The notes under the pieces are model-generated. The model saw only the letters and a list, made by a program, of their open reading frames with translations, ran no database searches and was not told the DNA's origin. A stretch of DNA of 17,948 nt from CAZAFL01 sp964484465 (GTDB lineage: Bacteria > Bacteroidota > Ignavibacteria > UBA10030 > SZUA-254). This document shows, piece after piece, positions 1-7,733 of this stretch (positions are counted from its first letter, which is position 1; each line of letters begins with the position of its first letter). A program made the position numbers and the translations under genes. The stretch lies in NCBI GenBank assembly GCA_964484465.1, contig CAZAFL010000041.1, forward strand, positions 1 to 17,948. Direction: 5' to 3'.

Positions 1-30
1 TAACTTATGGGTTCTGTTGCAGGAATCCGA

Positions 31-97
31 GTTAAAGAGTGTTGAAAAGTGTTAATGACTGTTAACACGGAAGAATATTTGTACTGAATGTCGTACA
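31..97. promoter_or_regulatory. Repeats upstream of the kinase gene, possible response-regulator binding site
   Basis: GTGTT occurs at 39-43 and 49-53, and CTGTT follows at 59-63, giving three half-sites at about 10-bp spacing. The second and third are also arms of an inverted repeat, GTGTTAA (49-55) and TTAACAC (62-68). A second inverted repeat, TGTAC (80-84) and GTACA (93-97), lies just before the start codon. OmpR/PhoB-family regulators usually bind direct repeats spaced 10-11 bp, and the second gene of this operon encodes such a regulator, so autoregulation is a reasonable inference. No convincing promoter was found here: TATAAC at 99-104 is too close to the ATG. No end of an upstream gene can be recognised in 1-104. 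Confidence 0.4.
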
Positions 98-104
98 TTA
101 TAAC

Positions 105-1856
105 ATGAGACTTCAGAACAGAACGATTGTCATTCTTATTGTCTTCATTGTTATCTCGCTTGCCGGCCTGGTGATGCTCCAGTACATCCTGCTTGCGAAC
201 GCTATGGATGCGAAACTGCAGGCATTCCGCAACAATGTCAACGCCGCAATGAACGCGATCGCTCAAAAGCTCGAAACTGCTGAAGCGGTGCGCAATGTGT
301 ACCGGGTTGCAGTCAAAGAGCCGAAGCAGAAGCTCAATATGCAGATGTTCAGCATCCACGATGATTCAATAGTGACACTCTCGGTGACAAACGATTCGGG
401 CGCAACGGGCAATACTGTGTTTGTATCGAACGAGCTCGACCCGGTGGGGGAAATGAGAGTTGCACCTCCCGTTGTGCGTTGGGAAGGCGACAAAATGTGG
501 TACAGGCTGCCCACCCCCCAGCATGTCCTGATACGTGTGTACAACGAAGCGACGGGAAAAGACAGTGTTATCCTGAATTCATTTAGGCCCGCCGGTGAAC
601 ACAGCATCGAAGTGGCAAATTCGGCGTTCTCACACGGGAAATTTATTTTTAAATTTTATTCCGACAGCTCATCGTACACAATGGAAATGCGAAACGGAAA
701 CGCCGAGAAAATCACAGCAGACGAAGCTTCTTCCAAACGCCGTAAGGAGCTAGTCGGTCAGGTGATGGATAAATTGCTTTTTGGTGAACGTATACCGATT
801 GAAAAGCGATTAAGCAGCATCATGCTGGATTCGATTATCGGAAGTAATTTGAGATCTTCCGGAATCGACCTGCCGTTTGCGTACGGTGTGCTTTCCGAAC
901 AGGATGATTCACTCCACATTCTTCAACCTGCTGTATACCAGCACGAACTGCAAACATCGCAATTCAAAACACGGCTTTTCCCGAACGATATTTCGTTCAG
1001 CTTTAACCAACTGGTTGTCTATTTCCCCGGATTACAGGCGTTTCTGCTGAAACAGGTTCTCCCCCATCTTTTGCTCACTGTTGTATTCATGAGCATCATC
1101 GTGTATTGTTTCACATACACGATTCGAACAATTCTCCGGCAGAAGCAATTTTCTCTGCGGCTGATGGACTTCGTTAATAATATGACACACGAATTCAAGA
1201 CACCGATTTCAACAATCTCCGTTGCAGCTGAAACGATGATACATCCTGCGGTGATCGGAGATGAAGAAAAGCTCCGGAGATATGGAGCTGTTATCCGGGA
1301 TGAAAACTTCCGGATGAAACAACAGGTCGATAAAATTCTCCAAATGGCTGTTCTCGAGGAAGGAAACTATACCCTCAAATGCGTGCCTGTCGATGTCCAT
1401 GAAGTGATTTCAAAGGTGCTGGAGAACAACGCTCTCCGCATCGAACAGAATCAGGGGTCCGTCAATTGTACACTCGAAGCGGAGCATGCAGTCATCAATG
1501 CAGATACAGTCCATCTGACAAATATTATTAGCAATGTACTTGACAATGCGATAAAATATTCGCAGGAACTCCTTGAGATTAAAGTTCGTACGCGCAACTT
1601 CAACGATTCCATTCTTATTATGGTCAAAGATCATGGAATCGGTATTGCAGAAGAAAACCGTCACCGTGTCTTCGAAAAATATTACCGCGCGCATACTGGG
1701 AATGTCCATAATGTTAAAGGATTCGGACTCGGGCTGAGTTATGTAAAATTAATGACGGAAGCTCACGGAGGAGAGATTACACTCGAAAGCACACTCGGGC
1801 TAGGGACAACCGTCGAAATGAGGTTCCCACTGATGAAATCGGGAGAATCAACATGA
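105..1856 (+). CDS. Sensor histidine kinase (RprX-like), large extracytoplasmic sensor domain
   Basis: This is a 583-residue membrane histidine kinase that should autophosphorylate on His362 and pass the phosphate to the regulator encoded next. Membrane segment 1 is at about residues 8-30 and segment 2 at about 319-341, enclosing about 285 residues outside the membrane that I do not recognise. The DHp domain follows with the H-box NNMTHEFKTPIS (His362). The HATPase domain has the N-box NVLDNAIKYS (Asn481), G1 box DHGIGI (Asp509) and G2 box GFGLGLSYVK (from Gly539). All key catalytic residues are present. The stop overlaps the next start as ATGA, so the two genes are translationally coupled. 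The style matches RprX/RprY-type pairs of Bacteroidota. The signal sensed cannot be read from the sequence. Confidence 0.93.
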   Translation: MRLQNRTIVILIVFIVISLAGLVMLQYILLANAMDAKLQAFRNNVNAAMNAIAQKLETAEAVRNVYRVAVKEPKQKLNMQMFSIHDDSIVTLSVTNDSGATGNTVFVSNELDPVGEMRVAPPVVRWEGDKMWYRLPTPQHVLIRVYNEATGKDSVILNSFRPAGEHSIEVANSAFSHGKFIFKFYSDSSSYTMEMRNGNAEKITADEASSKRRKELVGQVMDKLLFGERIPIEKRLSSIMLDSIIGSNLRSSGIDLPFAYGVLSEQDDSLHILQPAVYQHELQTSQFKTRLFPNDISFSFNQLVVYFPGLQAFLLKQVLPHLLLTVVFMSIIVYCFTYTIRTILRQKQFSLRLMDFVNNMTHEFKTPISTISVAAETMIHPAVIGDEEKLRRYGAVIRDENFRMKQQVDKILQMAVLEEGNYTLKCVPVDVHEVISKVLENNALRIEQNQGSVNCTLEAEHAVINADTVHLTNIISNVLDNAIKYSQELLEIKVRTRNFNDSILIMVKDHGIGIAEENRHRVFEKYYRAHTGNVHNVKGFGLGLSYVKLMTEAHGGEITLESTLGLGTTVEMRFPLMKSGEST

Positions 1857-2545
1857 GCGGCAAGAAAAAAATTCTCTTGCTGGAAGATGACCCGAACTTA
1901 GGGTTCATGGTGCAGGAACACCTGGAACTCCGTGGTTATATCGTCAGGCGTTGTTCCAATGGTGCCGATGGATTCAGTGTATTCAGGGGAGAGCCGTTCG
2001 ATCTTTGCCTTGTGGATGTGATGATGCCGAAAAAGGACGGGTTTTCGTTTGCCCGGGACGTGCGTGTAGTTGATCAACAGATTCCGCTAATATTTCTCAC
2101 TGCAAAGGCAATGAAGGAGGACAAAATCGAAGGCTTTGAAATCGGCGCCGATGATTATGTTACCAAACCCTTCAACATGGAGGAGCTGCTGATGCGCATC
2201 CAGGCGGTATTGAAACGAGCGACAACGAGACCCGTGCAAGTACAAACTTCCTTTGCCGTGGGGACATACTTCTTCGATTGTGAACGACAGGTACTTCAGC
2301 GAAACGGCAAGAAGCAAAAGCTTACAACGAAAGAGGCTGAACTTCTTAAACTGTTGTGCCGGCACATGAATACAACTCTTCCCCGTGAGCTTGCGCTTAC
2401 CACGATATGGGGGGATGATTCGTATTTCAACGGGAGAAGTATGGATGTGTTCATTTCCCGCTTAAGGACATATCTCAAACAGGACTCTTCCATAGAAATT
2501 ATTAATGTCCACGGTATCGGTTATAAGCTGGTTACCGGCGCATGA
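1853..2545 (+). CDS. OmpR/PhoB-family response regulator (RprY-like)
   Basis: This 230-residue cytoplasmic DNA-binding regulator is the partner of the kinase it overlaps by 4 bp. The receiver domain (about 5-120) has the acidic pair Asp12/Asp13, phospho-acceptor Asp55 in LVDVMMP, Thr83 and Lys105 in DDYVTKPF. The C-terminal winged helix (about 133-228) has the OmpR-type start TTKEAELLKLL, the recognition-helix region GRSMDVFISRLRTYL and the ending INVHGIGYKL. A GGGAG ribosome-binding site at 1841-1845 lies 7 nt before the ATG. The gene runs convergently towards the fmdB-like gene, only 20 bp away, and no hairpin terminator is obvious between them. Target genes are unknown, but the repeats upstream of the kinase gene suggest it controls its own operon. 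Confidence 0.95.
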   Translation: MSGKKKILLLEDDPNLGFMVQEHLELRGYIVRRCSNGADGFSVFRGEPFDLCLVDVMMPKKDGFSFARDVRVVDQQIPLIFLTAKAMKEDKIEGFEIGADDYVTKPFNMEELLMRIQAVLKRATTRPVQVQTSFAVGTYFFDCERQVLQRNGKKQKLTTKEAELLKLLCRHMNTTLPRELALTTIWGDDSYFNGRSMDVFISRLRTYLKQDSSIEIINVHGIGYKLVTGA

Positions 2546-2565
2546 ATCCGGAAGAACGAATAACG

Positions 2566-2874
2566 TTACGAAGTAGAAGGAGGACTATCTTTACTTTTGG
2601 AAGAGCTGGAATCCGGTGGTTTCGATTCGGGTTTGCTTTCCGGTTTCGATGGTTTATCTGACGAAGATTTCTTTGATTCTGTGTCAGATGATTTTTTGTA
2701 ATCAGTAAGATAAAAGCCGCTTCCTTTAAATACCAGGCCCGCTCCGCCCTCTATGATGCGGATCAGAGTATCCTTCTTGCAGGAGGGGCACTGCACCAAC
2801 GGTTCTTCAGTTACCTTCTGTAATTCTTCAAACTCATACGAACAATTCTTACACCGGTACGTGTATGTAGGCAT
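2566..2874 (-). CDS. FmdB-family zinc-ribbon protein with Ser/Lys/Pro-rich tail
   Basis: A 102-residue small protein. Residues 1-45 match the FmdB-type zinc ribbon: MPTYTYRCKNC at the start and paired cysteines Cys8/Cys11 and Cys29/Cys32, followed by the usual GxGFYLTDY element near 51-59. The family was named from a formamidase regulator, but its general role is not settled, so no function is assigned here. The last about 43 residues are low-complexity Ser/Lys/Pro/Asp, including repeated KPESKPES units, and are probably disordered. It is the last gene of the long minus-strand run, 23 nt after the aminotransferase gene, and convergent with the response regulator gene. No ribosome-binding site is evident before its ATG. 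Confidence 0.85.
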   Translation of the reverse strand: MPTYTYRCKNCSYEFEELQKVTEEPLVQCPSCKKDTLIRIIEGGAGLVFKGSGFYLTDYKKSSDTESKKSSSDKPSKPESKPESKPPDSSSSKSKDSPPSTS

Positions 2875-2897
2875 AACACATTATTTGCAAAAGATAA

Positions 2898-4100
2898 TTA
2901 ATATCCATCGTTCAATTTTTTGAAACCGCTCTGAAGTCTCTTGACAGCCTTTTCGAGCTCCTTCATAGAACAGGCATAGGAGAGACGCAAATAATTCCTG
3001 GCGCCGAAGGCGCTTCCAGGAACGACGGCAACATGTTCTTCATTCAGCAAGAATTGGCTGATATCCATATCATCCTTAATCAACGCACCCTTGATTCGTT
3101 TGCCGGTGAACACCTGAACTGATGGAAACACATAAAAGGCTCCGTCGGGCTTCAGTAGTTCTATTCCGGGAATCTTTTGCAGTTGAGCAAGGACAAAATC
3201 GCGTCGGCGTTGAAATTCCTTCACCATTGCAGTGACGTCATCGGCAGGCCCCTTGAGCGCGGCAACCGCAGCGCGCTGAGAAATAGACGAAGCATTTGAG
3301 GAAACCTGCCCCTGAACTTTTGCCGCAGCTAGTGTAATATTCTTTGAAGCGCCGAGATATCCGATGCGCCAGCCGGTCATCGCGTAAGCCTTTGAGACTC
3401 CGTTCACGGTAACAACCTGTTCTTTGATTTCTTTAATCGACCCGATACTAAAATGTTTTACGCCATCATAGATTATTTTTTCATAGATTTCATCCGCAAT
3501 GACATAAATGCCTGTCTCCTGGATTATGTCTGCAAGCTCTTCAATTTCACCCTGTGAATATACTGCCCCTGTGGGATTGCAGGGTGAATTAAAAATAAAG
3601 GCTTTAGTTTTTTCGTTGATGGCTTTCCGAAACTGTAGCGGAGTAATCTTGAAATTTGTTTCCGCAGAACCATGGACGATCACTGGCTTTGCGCCGACAA
3701 GCTTGACGATTTCAGGATAACTGACCCAATAGGGAGCGGCAACGACAACTTCGTCGCCGTTGTTGCAGAGTGCCTGCAGCGCATTGTAACACGAATGTTT
3801 CGCACCGCATGAGACAAGGATTTCGGATGGCTCAAAATGCAGATTATTGTCGCTCTCAAATTTCTCTACTATAGCCTTCCTGAGCTCGGAAATGCCTTCG
3901 AGTGCAGTGTAATGAGTAAAATTCTCTTCGATTGCACACACTGCAGCAATTTTGATGTGAGGCGGGGTTGGAAAATCAGGCTCACCGGCTGTAAGGGTGA
4001 CGACATCGATTCCTGATCTGCGCATGTCGCTGGCAAGATTCGTGAGCGCCAGTGTCTGAGATACTTCCAGCTGTTGAATTTTGTGGGAAAGTGGTTTCAC
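2898..4100 (-). CDS. aspC: Class I PLP-dependent aminotransferase (aspartate aminotransferase Ib type)
   Basis: This 400-residue cytoplasmic enzyme is likely to transfer the amino group between aspartate and 2-oxoglutarate using pyridoxal phosphate. Fold-type I features are in order: TLTAGEPDFPTP near the N-terminus, YTALEGISELRKAI, CNPTGAVYS, ADEIYEKIIYD, the PLP-binding lysine Lys237 in NGVSKAYAMTGWRIGYLG, and the substrate carboxylate-binding Arg372 in YLRLSYA. The length is typical of subgroup Ib (about 390-400). Members of this subgroup also act on prephenate or other amino acids, so the exact substrate is inferred. The start is GTG, only 4 nt after the coaD stop, which suggests translational coupling; no clear ribosome-binding site is present. 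Class is certain, substrate moderately so. Confidence 0.88.
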   Translation of the reverse strand: MKPLSHKIQQLEVSQTLALTNLASDMRRSGIDVVTLTAGEPDFPTPPHIKIAAVCAIEENFTHYTALEGISELRKAIVEKFESDNNLHFEPSEILVSCGAKHSCYNALQALCNNGDEVVVAAPYWVSYPEIVKLVGAKPVIVHGSAETNFKITPLQFRKAINEKTKAFIFNSPCNPTGAVYSQGEIEELADIIQETGIYVIADEIYEKIIYDGVKHFSIGSIKEIKEQVVTVNGVSKAYAMTGWRIGYLGASKNITLAAAKVQGQVSSNASSISQRAAVAALKGPADDVTAMVKEFQRRRDFVLAQLQKIPGIELLKPDGAFYVFPSVQVFTGKRIKGALIKDDMDISQFLLNEEHVAVVPGSAFGARNYLRLSYACSMKELEKAVKRLQSGFKKLNDGY

Positions 4101-4104
4101 GTGT

Positions 4105-4596
4105 TCATTTCGTTGTACGTTGCCGGAGTTTTTTTATAAGATGTTTGCGTACGCTCGCCGGGACAAATTCGGAAACATCTCCGCCCAGCATTCCTACTTC
4201 ACGAACGATGCTCGAATTAAGATAGGTATATTTCTCATGTGGCATCAGAAAAACTGTCGTGATGCTTTCCGCAAGCTTGCGGTTCATCAATGCCATCTGA
4301 AATTCATATTCAAAATCCGATACTGCGCGGAGACCGCGCACGATGGCAGTCGCTTTTTTCGACATACAGTACTTCACCAGCATGCCACGAAAACTGTCAA
4401 CCTCGACATTTTTATATTTCCGGACAACCTCCCGAATCATAAGCACCCGCTCTTTTTCGCTGAAGAGCGGCTGCTTGGATGAATTTTGCGCAACCGATAC
4501 GATAACCCTGTCGAATATTTCTCTTGCACGTTCGATAACGTCGAGATGACCATAGGTAATCGGGTCGAATGTCCCGGGATAAATCGCAATGTTCAT
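4105..4596 (-). CDS. coaD: Phosphopantetheine adenylyltransferase CoaD
   Basis: CoaD transfers an adenylyl group from ATP to 4'-phosphopantetheine, giving dephospho-CoA, the penultimate step of coenzyme A synthesis in the cytoplasm. The 163-residue length is typical. The nucleotidyltransferase motif GTFDPITYGHLD is at residues 8-19 with Thr9 and His17. Lys41, the VRGLR segment at 86-90 and YTYLNSSIVRE near 123-133 match conserved CoaD positions. A strong ribosome-binding site AAGGAGG (4607-4613 on the plus coordinate) precedes the ATG by 10 nt. The gene follows rsmD by 21 nt; rsmD-coaD adjacency is common in bacteria, which supports both calls. Confidence 0.97.
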   Translation of the reverse strand: MNIAIYPGTFDPITYGHLDVIERAREIFDRVIVSVAQNSSKQPLFSEKERVLMIREVVRKYKNVEVDSFRGMLVKYCMSKKATAIVRGLRAVSDFEYEFQMALMNRKLAESITTVFLMPHEKYTYLNSSIVREVGMLGGDVSEFVPASVRKHLIKKLRQRTTK

Positions 4597-4606
4597 GATC
4601 GTGCAC

Positions 4607-4613
4607 CCTCCTT
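4607..4613 (-). promoter_or_regulatory. Ribosome-binding site of coaD
   Basis: Minus-strand AAGGAGG, a full Shine-Dalgarno match, lies 10 nt before the coaD ATG in the 21-nt gap after rsmD. It stands out because several genes of this operon (fmdB-like, aminotransferase, comEA-like) show no such site. Confidence 0.75.
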
Positions 4614-4617
4614 GTTA

Positions 4618-5163
4618 TTACGGGTGAGTAAAAAAACTGACGCGGGTATCGCCGAATGCTTTTTGAACAGTAAGCAGATATGCGTCCGACTTCTCAAACA
4701 TTGTGCGTTTGCTGTGTTCGATAATAAGAAATCCGCCGGTCTTGAGCAACTCATGTTGAAAAACAAGCGCCGGCAACCTTGGCGTGCCCCCGTAGATGTA
4801 CGGCGGGTCTGCAAAAATAAGCTCAAACTTGTCGGATGTTTGTTGTATAAACTCGACCGCGTCGGCTTTCAGCATAAAGCAATCATCTTCACATCCGATT
4901 TTCCGTGCGTTGGCGTGAACCGAATCGAGTACAGCCCGGTCTTCATCCACAAACACAATACTTGAGGCACCTCGGCTCAGTGCCTCAAACCCGAGGCTGC
5001 CGCTGCCCGAAAACAAATCGAGGACATGAATATCCTTCAGTCCCAGGCGGTTCTGCAACATATTGAAGATTGTCCCCTTCACTCTGTCCGTCGCCGGGCG
5101 GACACCGTTTCCCCCGGGTGCATCGAGCACTCGCCCTCTATACTTGCCGGTGATAATCCTCAT
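4618..5163 (-). CDS. rsmD: 16S rRNA (guanine(966)-N2)-methyltransferase RsmD
   Basis: This 181-residue SAM-dependent enzyme methylates N2 of G966 (E. coli numbering) in 16S rRNA of the small ribosomal subunit. It opens with MRIITGKYRGR, typical of the family, followed by RPATDRVKGTIFNML. The SAM-binding motif I is DLFSGSGSLG at 49-58, an acidic VDED stretch at 72-75 ends the next strand, and the catalytic DPPY is at 119-122. Length is normal for RsmD (about 180-200). Its start is one nucleotide after the stop of the PilM-like gene (TGAGATG), and coaD follows 21 nt later, so it is clearly inside an operon. Confidence 0.95.
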   Translation of the reverse strand: MRIITGKYRGRVLDAPGGNGVRPATDRVKGTIFNMLQNRLGLKDIHVLDLFSGSGSLGFEALSRGASSIVFVDEDRAVLDSVHANARKIGCEDDCFMLKADAVEFIQQTSDKFELIFADPPYIYGGTPRLPALVFQHELLKTGGFLIIEHSKRTMFEKSDAYLLTVQKAFGDTRVSFFTHP

Positions 5164-5164
5164 C

Positions 5165-6034
5165 TCATTGCTTTCTCAGTGCGCATCCGATACTCGATGC
5201 GAAATGATGCTCGCGACCGATGAATTTATCAAAATCCCGAAATGCGGACGAGACCGTTAGCCGCGAAAACGGATCGAGCGCAGCAATATTCGAGGAGATC
5301 GCGCTACGCATGCTTTTGATGACACCCGGGGAAACCCCAACGCCGTACAGGTAGATATCGGAAACAGCGCTTTCTCCCACGGTTGCCTTCAACAGCTCTT
5401 CGCGCTGCGCATCGTCGGGGAAAATACCGTAACGGTATGCGGTCAGGCGACCGTTCGAAACAATTCCAATGTCAAGCCGGTTACCCGCCGCTCCGACCAA
5501 TGCGACAACTTTGCTTTTTGTTTCCGGATGAGCGGTGACCAGAGCATGCTGCGCCCCAAAATGCTGCGCGTCGGCAAATTGCAGGTCAATGTCTTTGCCC
5601 TCCAGCTCATGTTGAATATTAAAAAGGAGCGAACGCCGAACGCTCACAATAAGAACATCTGAAACCTGTTCACGTGCATTTGTACGCAAAATATGCATAT
5701 CGTGAATATATTCCCTCGGTTTAAATCCCTCAACGAAGTTCGAAATCTCCCACTGTACGTGCTCGTTTTGCTCCGCTTGATTGAGTGAGGTATCCAGTGG
5801 AAAACTGAAGAGGAAGACATTCGTGTTATCCAGCGCAATGGAAACTTCCGACACTTTATTCATGACACGGTTTTTCGAGTGTACGACCTCGTCCAAGAAC
5901 CAGAGGTCGTTGCCGTTTGCATGATTAAATTCACCAAGATAATGGACGACAGCCTTGTCAGCGTCAGGCTCAATTACGGCAACCTGTGCTGTATCGTTAT
6001 TGAAACTGATTCCTGCCTTGAATCTCTTTCCCAT
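5165..6034 (-). CDS. Divergent PilM-like actin-fold protein (possible type IV pilus/DNA-uptake component)
   Basis: A 289-residue cytoplasmic protein with no signal or membrane segment. The layout resembles actin-fold PilM proteins: an N-terminal strand-turn-strand AGISFNNDTAQVAVIEP (phosphate-1 position), an EQNEHVQWEISNFV segment like the linker region of PilM, a central VGAAGNRLDIGIVSNGRL (phosphate-2-like), IYLYGVGVSPGVIKSM (adenosine-motif-like), and a C-terminal DPFSRL then ASSIGCALR, which recalls the NPF...AVAVGLALR ending of PilM. The first glycine-rich loop is degenerate (FNND), so nucleotide binding is doubtful, and it is shorter than usual PilM (about 350). It sits 3 nt after the ComEA-like gene, which supports a DNA-uptake role. 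No pilN, pilO or pilQ lies nearby. An FtsA/PilM-superfamily member of other function is the alternative. Confidence 0.55.
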   Translation of the reverse strand: MGKRFKAGISFNNDTAQVAVIEPDADKAVVHYLGEFNHANGNDLWFLDEVVHSKNRVMNKVSEVSIALDNTNVFLFSFPLDTSLNQAEQNEHVQWEISNFVEGFKPREYIHDMHILRTNAREQVSDVLIVSVRRSLLFNIQHELEGKDIDLQFADAQHFGAQHALVTAHPETKSKVVALVGAAGNRLDIGIVSNGRLTAYRYGIFPDDAQREELLKATVGESAVSDIYLYGVGVSPGVIKSMRSAISSNIAALDPFSRLTVSSAFRDFDKFIGREHHFASSIGCALRKQ

Positions 6035-6037
6035 GTA

Positions 6038-6556
6038 TCATTTTCCGAGTTTACAAAACGGGGCAATCTGTTCAAGCTTTTTTTTGCCGATTCCTTTGAC
6101 CTTAGTCAAGTCGTCGATTGCACCGAACGGACCATGTTCATCTCTGTAGAGAATGATTCGCTCCGCCATTGCTTCTCCGATTCCGGGAAGTTTCATCAAT
6201 TCATCTTTTGTTGCTGCGTTGATATCTATACTTCCGGGGGAAATTTGAGAAGATGAAGATTGTTTTGAAACCGGACGCTGCTCCCCGGCTGCCGGAACAT
6301 TCGATACAGCATTAGACACCGAATCTGCCGGTTGGAGGAGATGTGAGCGTGCTGTAAACTCGGAATCAACAGAAGAGTAATCGAACTTGGGGGGAACATC
6401 TGCAACCGATTTGTACATTTTGATTCCCGCACCGACAAGCAGCATTCCCAGGAGGAACAGGACAACCCGTCGCTCACCGGCAGTAAATCCAAACGCCTGA
6501 TTAAATTTGTCGAACAGGTTCATGAAGTCCATTGAAATGATATTGACGGAAAACAC
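6038..6556 (-). CDS. ComEA-like membrane-anchored helix-hairpin-helix DNA-binding protein
   Basis: A 172-residue protein with a short cytoplasmic start, one membrane segment (about residues 29-46, VVLFLLGMLLVGAGI), a Ser/Pro/Ala-rich linker (about 50-107) and a C-terminal double helix-hairpin-helix module from about 109: IDINAATKDELMKLPGIG then VKGIGKKKLEQI. This is the layout of ComEA, which binds incoming double-stranded DNA outside the inner membrane during natural transformation. The start is uncertain: GTG at 6556 overlaps the dnaJ stop (TAGTG, like the TGATG junction between hrcA and grpE), but ATG at 6532 or 6523 would also keep the membrane anchor. No ribosome-binding site decides this. 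The PilM-like gene follows 3 nt downstream. Other ComEA-domain proteins without a transformation role are known. Confidence 0.85.
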   Translation of the reverse strand: MFSVNIISMDFMNLFDKFNQAFGFTAGERRVVLFLLGMLLVGAGIKMYKSVADVPPKFDYSSVDSEFTARSHLLQPADSVSNAVSNVPAAGEQRPVSKQSSSSQISPGSIDINAATKDELMKLPGIGEAMAERIILYRDEHGPFGAIDDLTKVKGIGKKKLEQIAPFCKLGK

Positions 6557-7731
6557 TAGGAGAAGATATCTTTCATCCTCTCAAAAAAACTTTTATCGGA
6601 GTTGGCCGACCTGTCTCCCTCTTTCGGTTTGAAATTTTCGTTTCCTTCAATACGCTTCAAAATCTCTTTATCATCTTTCGAAAGTCTGGTCGGTACCCAG
6701 ACATTCACGCGCACGAGCTGGTCTCCACGGCCATAACCATTGAGGTGAGGAATTCCTTTATCCCTCATCCGGAGAATCTTTCCCGATTGTGTTCCCGGAT
6801 CGATTTTCAGTCGGGCTTTTCCCGAGAGTGTCGGGATTTCAACCTCTGCTCCTATTGCAGCCTCCGGAAAACTGACCAGCAGGTCGAGAATAACGTCATC
6901 ATTCGAACGGGTAAAGATTTTATGCGGCTCTTCTTCGATAATAACGATAATATCACCCGCCGGACCGCCTCTCTGGCCGGCATTACCTTGTCCCTGAAGC
7001 GGAATATAATTCCCGTCGGACACTCCTGCAGGAACGTTTACTTTTATCGTTGTCTCACCCTGAACACGCCCCTCGCCGCCACAGGTATCACAGCGGTCTT
7101 TGACTATGCTTCCTTGTCCACCGCAATTATTGCAGGTAGAAATGTTAACAAATTGCCCAAACACTGACCGGGAAACCTGTCGCACTTCTCCGGTACCATT
7201 GCATACCGGACATGTTGTTTTTGACGAGCCGGGTTTTGCCCCGGAACCATGACAGGTTTCACATGGTTTCCATCGTTTGAGCTTCAGTTTCTTTTCAACT
7301 CCGGAACCAATCTCTTCGAGTGAGAGCTTCAGGCGAATCTTAAGGTCGGACCCGGGAGTTCCCGTGTCCCTTCTTCGGCGTGATTGGGTTCTTCCTCCGC
7401 TGAACACTTCCTCAAAAATGCTTCCACCAAAACCCGAGCCGAAGATGTCGCTGAAGTTTGAAAAAATATCATTGATATTATTATAGCCCTGAAAGTCGGC
7501 ACCCTGACGTAATCCATCATGCCCGTATTGATCGTAACGATGTCTCTTGTCGTTATCACTTAATACCTCGTACGCTTCTGCGGCTTCCTTAAATTTCTCT
7601 TCGGCTTCCTTGTTGTTCGGGTTCCGGTCGGGGTGATACTTGAGCGCGGCTTTACGGTACGCCTTTTTTATTTCATCCTGATCTGAATTCCGTGAAACTC
7701 CCAGCACTTCGTAATAATCACGTTTTGCCAT
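6556..7731 (-). CDS. dnaJ: Chaperone protein DnaJ (type I Hsp40)
   Basis: DnaJ binds unfolded clients and stimulates the ATPase of DnaK in the cytoplasm. The 391-residue protein has all type I parts: J domain with HPD at 33-35, Gly/Phe-rich linker (about 75-115), four zinc-binding CxxCxGxG repeats starting at Cys157, Cys174, Cys200 and Cys214, and the C-terminal client-binding domains ending in an amphipathic FFERMKDIF. I chose ATG at 7731 (MAKRDYYEVLG), the family's usual start, 2 nt after the grpE stop; a TTG two codons upstream is open but overlaps grpE. It is the third gene after hrcA and grpE. dnaK is not in the window, so the partner must be encoded elsewhere. Confidence 0.97.
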   Translation of the reverse strand: MAKRDYYEVLGVSRNSDQDEIKKAYRKAALKYHPDRNPNNKEAEEKFKEAAEAYEVLSDNDKRHRYDQYGHDGLRQGADFQGYNNINDIFSNFSDIFGSGFGGSIFEEVFSGGRTQSRRRRDTGTPGSDLKIRLKLSLEEIGSGVEKKLKLKRWKPCETCHGSGAKPGSSKTTCPVCNGTGEVRQVSRSVFGQFVNISTCNNCGGQGSIVKDRCDTCGGEGRVQGETTIKVNVPAGVSDGNYIPLQGQGNAGQRGGPAGDIIVIIEEEPHKIFTRSNDDVILDLLVSFPEAAIGAEVEIPTLSGKARLKIDPGTQSGKILRMRDKGIPHLNGYGRGDQLVRVNVWVPTRLSKDDKEILKRIEGNENFKPKEGDRSANSDKSFFERMKDIFS

Positions 7732-7733
7732 GT

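Noticed and set aside
99..104. TATAAC as -10 box of the kinase gene
   Set aside because: Directly adjacent to the ATG, so transcription would start inside the coding region.
4081..4965. Plus-strand ORFs of 133 and 159 residues
   Set aside because: They are antisense shadows of coaD and rsmD, whose motifs are complete on the minus strand.
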